Shown: positions 32,806-44,972 of the stretch, piece after piece
Position numbering within the stretch: the first letter of the stretch is position 1
Layout of the letters: the number at the start of each line of letters is the position of its first letter
From: Alternaria dauci
Lineage: Eukaryota; Ascomycota; Dothideomycetes; Pleosporales; Pleosporaceae
Reading direction: 5' to 3'
NCBI RefSeq assembly: GCF_042100115.1
Contig: NC_091272.1
Location: 4,650,001-4,714,000, forward strand
DNA: 64,000 bases
Made by a program: the position numbers and the translations under genes
Notes under the pieces: generated by a model
Told to the model about the DNA's origin: nothing
What the model saw: the letters and a program-made list of their open reading frames with translations, nothing else
Databases searched by the model: none

Positions 32806-34544
32806 ATGAAGGCCGCGGAGCGACACACACTGGATGACGAGGCCCAGTTGCAGGCTCTCGGCCACAAGGGCGAGTTGAAGCGCAACTTCAGTCTGCTGTC
32901 CATGCTTGGGCTTGCTTTCGCCATCTTGAACTCGTGGACGGCGCTTTCATCGTCAATCGGATTGGCTTTGCCCTCTGGTGGCTCAACCAGCGTGATCTGG
33001 GGACTCGTTACAGCCGGCGTATGCAACTTGTGTCTGGCCGCGTCGCTGGCCGAGTTTCTATCAGCATATCCCACTGCCGGTGGACAGTAGGCATCTCCGC
33101 GCACCTCTTGAATTATAAACTCAGTGTTGCAGATATCATTGGGTCGCTGTCATTACCCCGCGAAGATGGGTTCCCCTAGCCTCTTTCATCACTGGATGTA
33201 AGTGTCCCTGTACGAATTACATACGAGACACAGACTGACTTCCTACACCCACATGTAGGGATCAACGTATCTGGGTGGCTTGCATTGACTACTTCTGGGG
33301 GCTTGCTAGCGTCTCAGCTCATCTCTGGTCTTATCGCACTATACCATCCCGAATTTACACTGCACCCGTGGCAGGTCTGGCTGATCTATGTCGCTTGGAC
33401 GATTATCGCCTTTATCATCAATGCTTTCATGAACAACCTCCTGCCCTATGTCAATCGTGGCGCTTTTATATGGTCAATTGGCGGGTTTGCGATTGTCTGC
33501 ATCACCGTCCTGGCCTGCTCATCCCCGGAATACGCGTCTGCAGAATTCGTGTTTACCGAGTTCATCAACGAAACGGGCTGGCCGGACGGTGTCGCTTGGC
33601 TTCTAGGCTTGCTCCAAGGCGGCTTTGGACTTACTGGTTATGACGCAGTCGCCCATATGATTGAGGAAATACCGAATGCGGCGGTCGAGGGGCCAAAGAT
33701 CATGATCTACTGCGTCTGTATCGGAACAGTCACTGGCTTCATCTTCCTCATGGTCTTACTGTTCGTTTCCGGTGGCGATGCAGAGTCCATCATCTCCGCA
33801 GCGCCGGGTCCCTTGCTACAGATCCTGTATAATGCTACGAGCAGCCGAGCTGGAGCAGCATGTCTACTAATGTTCCCATTGGTCTGCATCCTCTTCGCGG
33901 AAACTGCCATCATGACCACGTCCAGTCGCATGACATACGCATTCGCTCGAGACGGTGGCCTTCCATTTTCCAGGTTCTTCGCCAAAGTGCACCCACGACT
34001 CGGTCAGCCGCTCAATGCCTTAATTCTGGCTGCGACTTTGACTATCCTTTTTGGATTGATCTTGATCGGGTCGAGCAGCGCTTTTAACGCTCTCATCTCG
34101 GCATCAGTTGTTGCCTTGGGTGTGAGCTATGCGATCCCCGTTGCAATCAACGTCTGCCGTAGGAGGAAGATGCTCGGACCCAGAGCCTTCGTTCTGCCCG
34201 GGCCTCTGGGCTGGATCGCGAACCTCATCAGCATCGCATACACTATTGTCACCACTGTTCTCTTCTTGTTTCCGCCTGCACTGCCCGTCTCAGCTTCGAG
34301 CATGAGTAAGTTCTCTCTCGATACTGCATTGATCATGCTGATTCCTGTAGACTATTGCGTCGTCGCTTTTGGTATAATCTTGTTCATCAGTACCTTCCAA
34401 TGGTTCGTGGACGGACGCAAGAACTTCACTGGCCCTCGAGCAGACATGGGCCTCGAAGTCCTAGAAGCCATGATGAGCCATGAGCCTAACAACGCTACAG
34501 CTCAGCATTCCAAGGCTGTCGATGCGGCAACAGACTCACATTAG
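32806..34544 (+). CDS. Amino acid/GABA/choline-type permease (APC superfamily)
   Basis: Four exons: 32806-33086, 33133-33197, 33259-34305 and 34351-34544, giving 528 residues. Exon joins restore GGQYHWVAV, TGWINVSGW and SSMNYCVVAFGI, conserved in fungal GABA/choline permeases of the Uga4/Hnm1 type. About 12 transmembrane segments follow a polar N-terminus. The first helix carries the FAILNSWTALSSS substrate loop, and the GLTGYDAVAHMIEEIPNA segment between helices is diagnostic for this subfamily. R/K-rich cytoplasmic loops and a hydrophilic tail complete it. Located in the plasma membrane; substrate cannot be read from sequence. It is divergent from the phytase-like gene. Confidence 0.9.
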
Positions 34545-34782
34545 GATGGCGAGGTTGGAGCTACTGCAAACAACTACACAATTTATATTCCCAGGCCCCT
34601 GGTCAATGCTCATTCATATTCTGCATCACGATCTAGAGACAACCGTGCCCCTCGGCAACATAAACAGTGAAAGTACAAACCAAACCCAGCGTTTGTCAGT
34701 GACATCAACCTCCGCGCCTGATACCAACATTGCCTTTCACTTCGCTTGGCATTGTGATGGCGCTGAAGCCTCCGCCCTCTGC

Positions 34783-34815
<33 letters not shown>

Positions 34816-34924
34816 CGATTTCCGTCCGTAAACCTGTCTCACTCAACACTACCTCGTCGGACAGGCCAACCAACCATCGCGCCTTACCTCCACAAATTCA
34901 GACAATCGAAACTAAATAGCAAAT
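34545..34924. other. Intergenic with AT microsatellite
   Basis: About 0.4 kb between tandem genes. It holds an uninterrupted AT dinucleotide run at 34787-34815 (14 units), about 110 bases before the next start codon, probably in its 5' UTR or promoter. Confidence 0.8.
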
Positions 34925-36694
34925 ATGTTTAGCACCTTTCGCAAACTCGTACACTATTTTGGTGGCGCCAGCGCGAGCACCCCCGACGAGCCCAACGACG
35001 TAAAGACCAAGACTGTGCCTTCCCAGGTCAGTAGTTCGCCGCAAACATCAGATAGCAATTCGGGCCCAGCATACCGCGCTGCGTTCAACTTTGCCGCCCC
35101 TCCAACGCAATACGCGAATAAGGTGCCACAGACGCCGTCGCGTCCCATCGCTCCTAACTCAGCATTGTCTGGATATTTCTTCTCGCGCGTCAAGGGGACT
35201 GACGCATCTCACATCAACAATATTCAGCCACCGCAAGTTCCCCTATTCGGCGCAAATATTACGACCAGCGCTGCTCAGGAAACCAGCCACCACTTCACCG
35301 AAGTTGTTGATATCGAAATGCCCGATGCGAGTTTCCAGTCACTTCCGACACCTTCGACTACAATCCCTGGTGAGAGTGACGCCCATGATTCACCAAACGA
35401 ATCTCTGCAACACGATGACCAAGGCAGAGCAGCTGTAGAGGTTTCGGATGAACCGGCATCAGACAATTCATCTGCACCAGTCGACCACAATACCCGTCCT
35501 CAACTAATTACAGTGCGTCCACAAGACCGCCAACGAAGATCAAACACACCACAACCCAAGAAGAACTGGGTCGATGAGATCGAAATCGAAGAAGATACAC
35601 CGGAAAATGATCTACCCATCGGTTACCTTGGCACCTTTCGTGGCTCGCGTCATTTCATACCAGAGTATCCCGGCATGCTCCCCTGCAGTCACAACACCAA
35701 GCACCTCCTTCTCTGCGGTCACTGGGTGTCTAGTTCCGAGCCATGTGGTAGCAACTGCCAAAGACAAAGTCATACCGAAGAGCCCTTCAATTGCCCTACA
35801 TGTCAAGACCTCATTCGCAATCTTCTCACCGGACCAACGCTTTCAGCAGTTGAGTCGACACGGTTGAGGAATTTGAAAGAAAAGGGAGATACCATACTCT
35901 TCCTGTCTTGTTGTGTCGAGCAAGTTGTCCGTGCTGTGCCCGAGATTAAGACCGGTGTTACCGAGGCCGTAGCCGGGCTTCTCTTAGTAGGTCATGGACG
36001 TCAATGTGAGAGTGCAGAGAACCCGGATCCGGAAGGTATGGAGACAATCGAGTGGGTTGTGAGAGATATGCAGGAGCGAACTGAGCGCAAGCAACGCGAG
36101 AGAATCGCTCGAGAGAACTCTCTCAACACACACGAGAAGCGTAAGAGCTATGAAGAAGCGATGAACCTCTCTGTCAATGCATCCAATTCTGCGCAGGATG
36201 GCTCCGCTGCTGAGGACAATCAGTCAGGAGATAGCCTCTCTATGGGCGGAGACGAAATGCGAGATGCGTTGTCAGCCACCAATAAGAGGCAGAAAACAAA
36301 GCTAGAGACCCACCGCGAACCCACGACACCCGAGAGCCGTGGAACAAAGCGCTCGTGTTCGTCAACTTCCTCTTCGCATGAGACCGTCTCGCTGTTTGCC
36401 TTTGTTCCTGGAAGCAAGCGTCTCAGGACTTTGCCGAACGACGTCTACACTCCACCTTCATCCGCATTCGGGGAGACCAACTCTCCCTCCCCTCCTACCC
36501 GAATTGTCGAGGCTATGAAGCGGAAGTATGGGAATGACGTAGACGTGGATGGTGAAGGTAATGCCCAGATGGAGAGCGGTTTTAAGAGGTGCAAAGTTGA
36601 GATTTGGCAGGCCACGCGGGAGCAGGTGGAGGTGCAGACGCCAGGATTTGCTGGATTTGCGGCGGCGTGGGATGAGAATAAGGATGAGTCATAG
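34925..36694 (+). CDS. Uncharacterised protein with Cys/His cluster
   Basis: Intronless, 589 residues, no family recognised with confidence. The first 230 residues are Ser/Thr/Pro-rich and disordered-looking. Residues about 256-300 hold CSHN, LLLCGHW, EPCGSNC and FNCPTCQD, a spacing compatible with a RING-like or other double zinc site. A helical stretch rich in Arg/Glu follows (ERTERKQRERIAREN), then basic clusters such as NKRQKTK and SRGTKRS that look like nuclear localisation signals. Near-identical short Ser/Thr segments surround them. A nuclear regulatory or ubiquitin-related role is conceivable but not shown. Confidence 0.75.
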   Translation: MFSTFRKLVHYFGGASASTPDEPNDVKTKTVPSQVSSSPQTSDSNSGPAYRAAFNFAAPPTQYANKVPQTPSRPIAPNSALSGYFFSRVKGTDASHINNIQPPQVPLFGANITTSAAQETSHHFTEVVDIEMPDASFQSLPTPSTTIPGESDAHDSPNESLQHDDQGRAAVEVSDEPASDNSSAPVDHNTRPQLITVRPQDRQRRSNTPQPKKNWVDEIEIEEDTPENDLPIGYLGTFRGSRHFIPEYPGMLPCSHNTKHLLLCGHWVSSSEPCGSNCQRQSHTEEPFNCPTCQDLIRNLLTGPTLSAVESTRLRNLKEKGDTILFLSCCVEQVVRAVPEIKTGVTEAVAGLLLVGHGRQCESAENPDPEGMETIEWVVRDMQERTERKQRERIARENSLNTHEKRKSYEEAMNLSVNASNSAQDGSAAEDNQSGDSLSMGGDEMRDALSATNKRQKTKLETHREPTTPESRGTKRSCSSTSSSHETVSLFAFVPGSKRLRTLPNDVYTPPSSAFGETNSPSPPTRIVEAMKRKYGNDVDVDGEGNAQMESGFKRCKVEIWQATREQVEVQTPGFAGFAAAWDENKDES

Positions 36695-38681
36695 GGCTGC
36701 ATACCAGAAGATCGGGAGATGTGAAAGAGCTCGGGTAGGTTTATCCTTGTCGAACTTGGTATCTCATAGTCCAATTCAGTCATCTACTTTCACGCATCAC
36801 GTGATTGAACGACCTGCTGCGGGGCCGACGGTAAATCTGGATTCTGGCGTGGTTACTAATGAAGGGTTGCCATTGCTTCACAACATGCCTGGTGCGCGTG
36901 ATACGACTTACCGTAACTCCATCGTGCGATAAGAGATGTCTGGGTCCGGCTCTCGCGTGCCACGCGATTGATATTCTTAGCCTCGTTGTGTCACAAAGCA
37001 TGGAACGGAACCATATGCAGTTCCGTTGCACAAGGTCGCATATGCACTGGAGGACATAACAAGATTCATTACCCAAGACAACGCTTTTTCCATTCCAGGC
37101 AGGCGCCTAGGTAAACGATAAGAATGACATCCTTGACCATGACAGTCACAGGGCTAGTATGACGTCATCGCCTTCTCCAGCAGTAGCACATGTGCTCTAA
37201 CACTTCAACCTCGCATTACCCCTCATGCGCAGCAACAGAGGTGTCTGCGAACGTTACATCCGCAAGCGACTTCAGGTACATATTTCGGAGCCGAAGTAGC
37301 TCTTTGCACATGCTACCCACTATCCTGCGTCAAAAAACGATGGTACAGACTGCGCGTACGGTGACACAGCGAAAGCAACAGTGTGATGTCTCACAAGCAA
37401 CTTCCGAACCTGGTCGTGTATGACGTTAATGGGTCCCGATGGAACCCTGAAGCAAGGTGCAGAGGCAGTTAAGATACGGGAGCGACGAAGTGGTAAGGTC
37501 AGTCATGTGTGGGCTACCTTATGCGTGAGTCTCAACTCTAATAACACTAGCCAGTTATGTGGATCTCTAACCTGTGCTTATAGCAGTCAGCGTTCTTGTA
37601 TATGATCAGGCTTCGCGTCTTCGCACACCGGCCGTCGTCGTCGTCGCAAACTCCATTCCAAGGTTAGCAACCAGCCGGCAACCTTCGTCCCCGCCACGTG
37701 CTAGCCACATGCATTCGACATGCCTTGCTTGTTCCAAAATACAAGGCGAACCCGCGCGCCATCTAGCGGGCCAGGAGATACACAGTCTGTACTGCGTAGA
37801 CCAAGGTGGAGATTAGGGCCGGGTATGGGTTCGGGTCGGAGATTGGGTAGAACCTTGGGGATACGGTAACCTCACGGCGATCGTTGCAGTGATGCACATC
37901 TAGCGTTTTCGCTAACCCACATGTAGTGGCCACACGGCAAATCTTCTTACCCCCGCCAAGCGGGGCTGGGTAACCGACTCGATGTCGTGGTAGACTTCAC
38001 GAACCACCAGGATCACACAATTCGTTGGTTTCGGCTTCCTCGGAACGCGCCTATGTTGATTGTGTCGTTCGTCAAACCTTGTCTGGGGAGTTAATCGTCG
38101 CGACAACGTACACAAGCACTTTGATGGGAAGCGTACTACCTCCAATGAGCACCTAAAATCTTACACGTCTAATCCGCCTTACTCCAGACGAGCTTAATTT
38201 AGGCTTCGGCGCGGGCAATCTCGTTTATACTTTGTTTGGTAAGGGTTCATCTGGGTGTGTTGGTGTGGGCGGGTGCCCGATGCTTCTCATTGGCCTGCAC
38301 CGCTCTGACAGTTGCTTGGGTGCAGTTAGTCCAAGCCATATAGAGCCCTGCAACAGTAGTTGGAGGCATACAGATAGGGCGAACTATTGTGACCGGGTCC
38401 CCAGTTGACCGTCGGCCGGTGAGGGCAAAAGCAATTATGGTACACGATGCGTGCTGGCAATGTTTGGACTAGCGAAAGAAGAAAGGAACATTGATAAGAG
38501 AACGTATTCATGCGTATGAAAATCGATATGAGTTCTATAAGTTCGTAGCAGGAACAAGACCGCGATATTCATACTCACACGCACCATCCCTGTTATCCAC
38601 CGAAAACACTTCGAAGCATTGGTTGCTCATCCCAGCATCACCCAGCTTTTTAGCATTCGATCACAACATCCGCATCGCAGT
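36695..38681. other. Long intergenic region
   Basis: About 2 kb. Frames are short and lack domain features. It contains a short gtc repeat near 37632-37645. The last 150 bases upstream of 38682 are the likely P450 promoter. No RNA gene recognised. Confidence 0.45.
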
Positions 38682-40357
38682 ATGGCTTCGTTCGCCTATG
38701 CGTTCCTGTTGGCCATTGGTCTTTTACTGGCAAAGGTAATCGCCGGGTAGTCGTCAGTCCTCCAGGATAACGACTGACAATAACAGTTCCTCTACGTTGG
38801 CCTTACATGCCCAACGAAGCATCTACCTGGCCCTTGGTACACCCGGTTTACGCATTACCGTCTGAAACGTGCTGTAGTAACAGGACAACGCATCTTCTAC
38901 ATTGACTCCCTTCACGAGAAATATGGCCCAATTGTGCGACTCTCCCCCACAGAAGTCGCCGTTGCCGACCTCGATGCCTTCAAAGAAATTCACAAGATCG
39001 GTACCAAGTACATGAAGAGCGAGTGGTATCTCCGTCTTGCCAACTTTCCCAAGGCCGGTGTCTTTACCATGCTTGACCCGCGTGAACATGGGCCACGAAG
39101 GAAGCTATTGTCGAGATCCTTCAGCAGAACTTATCTCGTTGAACATTGGGAGTCGGTAGTAAGAGACAAGGCACTCATGGCTGTGACCAAGATCAAGGCC
39201 GATGCCATGCAAAGCACCGCCGACGTCTACAACTGGTGGATGCTTCTCGCATCAGACGTTAGTGCTCACCTTGCCTTCGGAGACTCATTTGGCATGTTGG
39301 AGTCGGGACATGTAAGAAACCACAGCGGCATACACTTGACGCGATAGCTAACGGCTCATAGCAAAACCAATTCATGCGTGTACTTAAGAAGTTAACGATG
39401 GGAGCGGGTATCATGGTCGAGATGCCTTTGCTCCGCGTCTTGCGCTTTGTTCCCATTCCTGCTGTACAGGAGATGTTCAACGCCAACGAGTTCATCCTTG
39501 CTGGTGCAGGCAAAGCTGTGGAAACGGCACGATCGCGCACCGGCGAGAACAACATCTTCGCCAAGGTCATTGAGGACTGCGAGAAAGAAGGTGAAGGACA
39601 CATCGACGATATGGACGTCAGAATCGAAGCCATGAATGTCATCATCGCCGGTACCGATACTACGGGTGTCACTCTGACGTACCTCACGTGGGCGGTGCTG
39701 CAGCGACCAGAGTTGCAGGCGGCGCTCGAGGCTGAGACTGCGGCGCTGGAAGAGGGATTCACCGAGAACGACTTGATCAAGCTGCCATTGCTGAATGCTG
39801 TCATCGAGGAGACGCTCAGGCTGTATGGTGCTGCGCCGAGCAGTTTGCCAAGAGTTGTACCTCAGGGTGGTACCAAATTCGCTGGACACTATATCCCGCA
39901 GGGTGTGACGGTTGACACCCAGGCGTACACTTTTCATCGCGACCCTAAGATCTGGAGTGATCCTTTGTCGTAGGTCCCTCTAGTGTCTCATATTGGATCA
40001 CCAGCTGATACTCATAGTTTCAACCCCCAACGCTGGATCGCCGACAAAGAGGGCGTGGTTGCAGAGGCCCAATCGCCCGCCGCTAAACTCGCGTTTCATC
40101 CTTTCGGCGCTGGTGCGCGATCGTGTATAGGTATCCATCTGGCGCGTATGGAATTGAGATACGCTGTTGCATTCTTCTTCCGCGACTGCCGGGGTATACG
40201 GTTGGGAGAAAGGACAACGCCCGAGAGCATGGAGTTTGAGGTAAGTCTGGCGTGAGGGCGGTATATGTGGGATTTCCACTGACTCTGATGACAGAACTTC
40301 TTCTTGATCGCACCGAAAGCGCATCGTTGTGAGATTACATTCAAGCAGGGGCTTTAG
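38682..40357 (+). CDS. Cytochrome P450 monooxygenase
   Basis: Five exons: 38682-38735, 38787-39311, 39362-39969, 40018-40240 and 40295-40357, giving 490 residues. Exon 1 encodes only the membrane-anchor start (FAYAFLLAIGLLLAK), and exon 2 continues with FLYVGL and the hinge HLPGPW. The I-helix has AGTDTTGV, ExxR is EETLRL, the PERF-like region reads FNPQRW after the fourth splice, and the heme loop is FHPFGAGARSCIGIHLA. The last exon adds NFFLIAPKAHRC. The gene is intact, unlike the P450 at the window start. This is an E-class group I enzyme of the endoplasmic reticulum, with the pathway unknown. No biosynthetic partner is adjacent, so it may be a stand-alone detoxification or modifying enzyme. 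Confidence 0.92.
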
Positions 40358-40584
40358 GGTAGTAATAGCTGGTGGGGCATCATTGTAAGATGTAGTGTTT
40401 ACGACGAGACATACTCATTCATGACTGAAAGTTTCAACGTTGTATTGATCGCACTTCTGGGCGTCGTGAACTCAGAGGTATCTCATGATTCTATTGCCAA
40501 ATTCCGTCTCTTCAACGTGGCCAGATCCTTAGCAACTTAGCATGGAGGCTCATGAGTTGATTCCGCAGCATGATCACCCACGAT

Positions 40585-41179
40585 CTATAGGATGATGCAA
40601 ACGACGCCATGCTTTCTCGCACCATCCCTCTTCTCAGCTGACCTGTTGCACTCTCCCTCATCAGCCGTATCCCGACGCTCTGGCTTCAGATTCTCTTCTT
40701 CGGTATTGCCTTGGCTGTGGTAAGGATTGAGTTCTTCGGCGTGGAGCTTCTTCCTCAGAGCCTCTCCTAGCCTGGAGAATACTTCTTGCTCGAACTCAGA
40801 AACTCCAGTCCTTAGGGTAATTATGTTAGTCAATGGAAGCGAAGAGGGACACGAAGATGGAGACTTACTCCTTGAGAAGAGGCAGCGACGGCGATCTTGG
40901 CATCACAGGTAGTGTCTCTCCCTGGAAAGACTTTCAGTTAATTTCGATTGGGGCAAATAGGGTAGCAAGGCTGCGAGGTGATAAGTTACCTTTGCGTTGC
41001 TAGGAGCAGCGTTGGTACCACCATTAGAAAAGACGTCTGAAGTTCAGTATCCAGGGTCAGTGTCTATCTCAAATGCAGTTTGTACAGAGACACATACCGG
41101 AGGTAGGGGTAGCAGCGATGGGGGCGGCCAGGGCAGCAGTGGCCATGGTGACTCCCACAAGGACAGTTGAGTTGTACAT
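40585..41179 (-). CDS. Small secreted protein with C-terminal CaaX box
   Basis: Four exons fit splice rules and frame: 41098-41179, 40990-41036, 40869-40921 and 40585-40810, giving 135 residues. Residues 1-19 form a signal peptide (VGVTMATAALAA). The mature part is hydrophilic. The C-terminal third contains two dibasic sites (ERRD, EKRD) and finishes with VVCIIL, which matches a CaaX prenylation box whose last Leu would favour geranylgeranylation. Secretion signal plus CaaX is an odd pair, because prenyltransferases are cytosolic. A lipopeptide-pheromone-like precursor is one reading; a chance CIIL end is another. Alternative exon 3 frames end early. No family recognised. Confidence 0.6.
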
Positions 41180-42366
41180 TTTGGAATTGATGCCTGAAAC
41201 ACCCGTGTCGTTTATTTTGGGGATAAGTTGCTGATCTCAGATGAAGAGTAGCACATCGGCGAGGGAGTGCTGGCTGATGATAAAGACTTCGGGGTGAGGT
41301 ATATCCGGTCAAATACATTGCGAAACCTGTTGAGATTAGTCTCACGTACTTTTCATCCTTCCAGCTTCTTGAGGACGAGAATGAGGGTCTATGAGCTGTG
41401 GCGGTACGTTATGGGCCGTTGTGCACGGCAGCCCACTTACTGCAGACACATTTGGGAATATATCTACACTCACGTGGCACAGTGCGTACAACTATGGTAG
41501 TCTCCGAGGGTAGTCTAAATTAGGTATCCTGTCTCCACCGTCATGAACGTGTCAGTCAGGGCTAGGGATCTGGTGTACCGGCAAAGGTTAAAGATTCCAC
41601 TGCGGGCCCGACCCAACAACACAGGAATAGCGAGGCAGCCAATTTGGGCAATAGCTTAGTGAAGAAAATCTCGTGTTTGGTAGCGAGAAAGCCAGATTTC
41701 CTGTCCGTTGACCCAACGCCCAACAAAGCTTCCGTACTATTGCAGAAAGAGAGGGTAATCCCCACATAGCAACAACTCTTATCTGCCTCACCCTTCTTAT
41801 ATCCTATCTCCACTGCGAGTCCTTTACACCTGATTCTACAGATTTCCAAACTTCAGGCAAAAGTCTCCACCTGCAATCGCGCATTCGCCGCAGCACGCAC
41901 CGTCACTGCCCATACTGTTCCACAAGCATTCCCCATAGTTGTTGGCTTTATCTGTATCTCACGTTGAGTATGTGTCAACACTCATGTAAGTACTCCGATT
42001 CCGAAGTACTACCTATTGCTCCACATCATTAGCCATGACCTCACTGATGCCCGCCACTAACCACTATTGAGGAAGTTGCGAAGTCCACTTTTTCCGATGC
42101 CGTCATGAGCGCTTCATCCATTGTCCTGATCAGTTGAGACTGTTGTTCATGTTCTTGAGCTCTTCTCGCGAATAGTGACACTCGTGTGGCTTTCTTCTTT
42201 AACAATCTCGTGGATGTTCCTGTTTCGCAGTGCCCACTCGTCATTTAATCCTTCTCATTGGTCAAATTCGGCCCTGATATGTAAGAATAGGCTCTCAACG
42301 GGATCGAAGCATGTTCCCAGCAATTGTCGTTCCTCTCTATGTCGACTCCTACCGAAGCATCTGCGA
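41180..42366. other. Intergenic
   Basis: About 1.2 kb between the small secreted protein gene and the F-box-like gene, containing the promoter of the former. No supportable gene. Confidence 0.45.
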
Positions 42367-43805
42367 TTACGCCGGAAACTGGCCGGAGACATCTGTGCTC
42401 TGGATCTGTATCTGGTATCCAGCATTTTGGATTATAAAGCGCCGTTCATCCATGGAAGCATCGACCGGCAAGTTCAAGAGAATCGCATGTTCCCGAATCC
42501 TGACGGCAACTTCATCAGTCAATTTGCGGCCACTTATCTCCACATGTTCGATGGAAGGACACCAAGTTTCTTTCAGTCGTGCCAAATTCTGGAGATACGT
42601 TGCATCGAGAGCTGCAAATTGGCAGTTTTCCAGCTCTAAAAATTTGAGAGATGTTGGTAGATTACAGAAATCCTCGAGCTTCTCGAATTCGATCGTCATG
42701 TGCGACAAACGCTCAAAGCCGCGCAACGAGGGGTAGATGAAGGCATCTGTGCCCACGCCGGTCTGCAACAGGTCTTCCTGGAACATTGGATCGCTTAGGT
42801 TGTAGTAATAACGGAAGTCCAAGTGCAGCGTCTCTAGAATCCGGCTATGTTTCTCCAGTAGCGCTTTTACCAGATCTTGTGGACAGACCAGTGGTTGATG
42901 GGCTACGTCCCACATCGTGTTACTATGACGCTTTCCGTCCGGTATGACGAGTTTGAAGACGGTTAATCGAGGACAGGCGCATAAGAGTTTCTTTATGATA
43001 GAGAGCGGTCCTAAGCTCCAAAACAGTTCAGCTGTTGCGTGTGTCACTGTGTTAGTAGCAGGACACTCGCCTGCTACGTCTGATACATCGCTCTCAGTTG
43101 AGAATCTTTCGAAAGAAGGGTAGTACATTAAGGGAAGATAGTCTCGTAGATTGATTGGTCCGCTTTCATATTGCTTGTGCCTGCAAATCATCAAGTCAGG
43201 ATATTTTCACGTTGGGCGTGAATGCAGGTGTTGAACCACAAAGCGAGGTTTACATTCTCAAGGAATACTTACAAGTGGAACGTTTTCAAATTGGCCAGGA
43301 ATGAAGTATCAGCTTCCCTCTTCTCATGCATTTGTTGCAGTAGCGCGCGTGGATGTTCAATCTGCGCTTCAAGGCGAACATGCTGGACGTTTGGCACTCG
43401 AGCAAGGACGTATGATGCAAGAGGCTTGTAGCAGAGGTCTGGTTCAATCTCGCCATCGTACCCTCCTATCAACGCTGACAACCTCATGAATGTGTCATCG
43501 CGTCTAAGGCTAGGCCACTTGTAGCCTATTCCTCGGTCGTTGAACAAAATTAGCTCCCTCGTCTTCTTCGCTAGCTCAGGATATTCGAGAGAAGTTTTGA
43601 GAAACAGCTTAAGATTTCTCAGAAGGTCAGGCGCTGGCTCTGCTAGTCGCACACAAGTGTAAAGCGCCGGTTGCGCGACGGCTACCAGCATGCGGGACGT
43701 TCGGCACAAGTGCAGTAGGGCTTGAACATCGGATGTATCGCCTGATGTGAAGTATGCAACGACAAGAAACAGAACCTCAGTCGAAAGGTCAATGAGTTTG
43801 GCCAT
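42367..43805 (-). CDS. F-box/leucine-rich-repeat-like protein
   Basis: Two exons, 43273-43805 and 42367-43180, intron 43181-43272 (GTAAGT...TTTGCAG), 448 residues. The N-terminus (LIDLSTEVLFLVVAYF, then LLHLCRTSRMLVAVAQPALY) matches the degenerate F-box seen in many fungal proteins, which recruits targets to SCF ubiquitin ligases through Skp1. The rest has irregular leucine-rich repeats (SLKFLELENCQF, SIEHVEISG) that would form the target-binding surface. Its substrate is unknown; such genes are numerous and fast-evolving in Pleosporales. Confidence 0.75.
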
Positions 43806-44972
43806 AGTTCGATGCGGAGCCGCAATGGGGGATAAGTTCGTAGCAAAGGCACCTTATGCTGCTTAGGGCGACAACGACGGTCAAGGCTCGCTTCCAGCCC
43901 CCTGTAAAATTGGCTCCCAAGGATTGCACCCGACTCAAACGAGCTATGCCCGAACGTCTTGTTGTTGTTAACCGGATGGCTGAAACCTTAAGTATGTCAT
44001 AAGTGTTGTGACGTATGCGACTGTATACACGATCATCACATCGTAATGCTGGATTAACGTCCGAACAAAAGAACTGTTGAATCCTCGTAATCTTTGTCGG
44101 CCGATGTATCCAGATCGCAGATGGAAAACGTAGTGCCGAATAGATAATAGCATTTATGCATAAGTGTTGTATGTGGCGATGCTGGACCAGTAGAACATTG
44201 GGTGTCTCCCCACCAATAAGAAGTGCTTACGTAAGAATGATCATGAGTGGGGCAGGGCTTGCCAGGCCCCCAACGCCTGTTCTCGTCACACTTCATCGCG
44301 GCCCGTCACTTTCGCCAACCCGAAACAAGCATGATTCCTGTGCAACCAGGCACATTGCAGATAGACACACAGCCCGCTGTTCTCTCTATTGCTACATCAT
44401 CTCATGATTGCATTGAGGTCGATCACCAAGCGCGTCAGCCCAACATCTGTCCGACCACGGTAGTTCGGGAAACAATCTTTGAAGGTGCTCTCCAGTCAGT
44501 TATCGCAATCTACAGCACCGCCACTGAATACAGTGACTACGTCTCGGTCATATCACATCCCTAGACATAACGATGCTGCCCATGCGCCTCTGGACAAATA
44601 ACGGATGCTTTGAGATTCAGTACCCGGATCTCCGAGTAAATCGTTCCTGTGATTGGCTACATCCCTGTTATTCAGCTACTCTTCGGGAGTTATTCAACCC
44701 TCACTCAGGCCGTCGCTACGAACTGCACTTCCACGTACTCTGCAATATCCAGAGATCCCTTATGAGTTTCATGGTGTAGGATGTAAATGATGAGATCCTT
44801 TTATGTGTTTTCCCCTCGGCTGGACAGAGAAGTATGGCTAGCCAGACGACCAATGTTAATATACAACACGCCCGAATCCGTGTGACGCATTACTATCGCG
44901 AACGCGCCATCTCTGGACTTGCGCTGTCTTCTCTATCGATTCCCTACATGTTTCCAGGAAGCACCTCCAACA
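43806..44972. other. Intergenic
   Basis: About 1.2 kb, a divergent region between the F-box-like gene and the receptor-like gene. Short frames only; nothing recognised. Confidence 0.45.
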
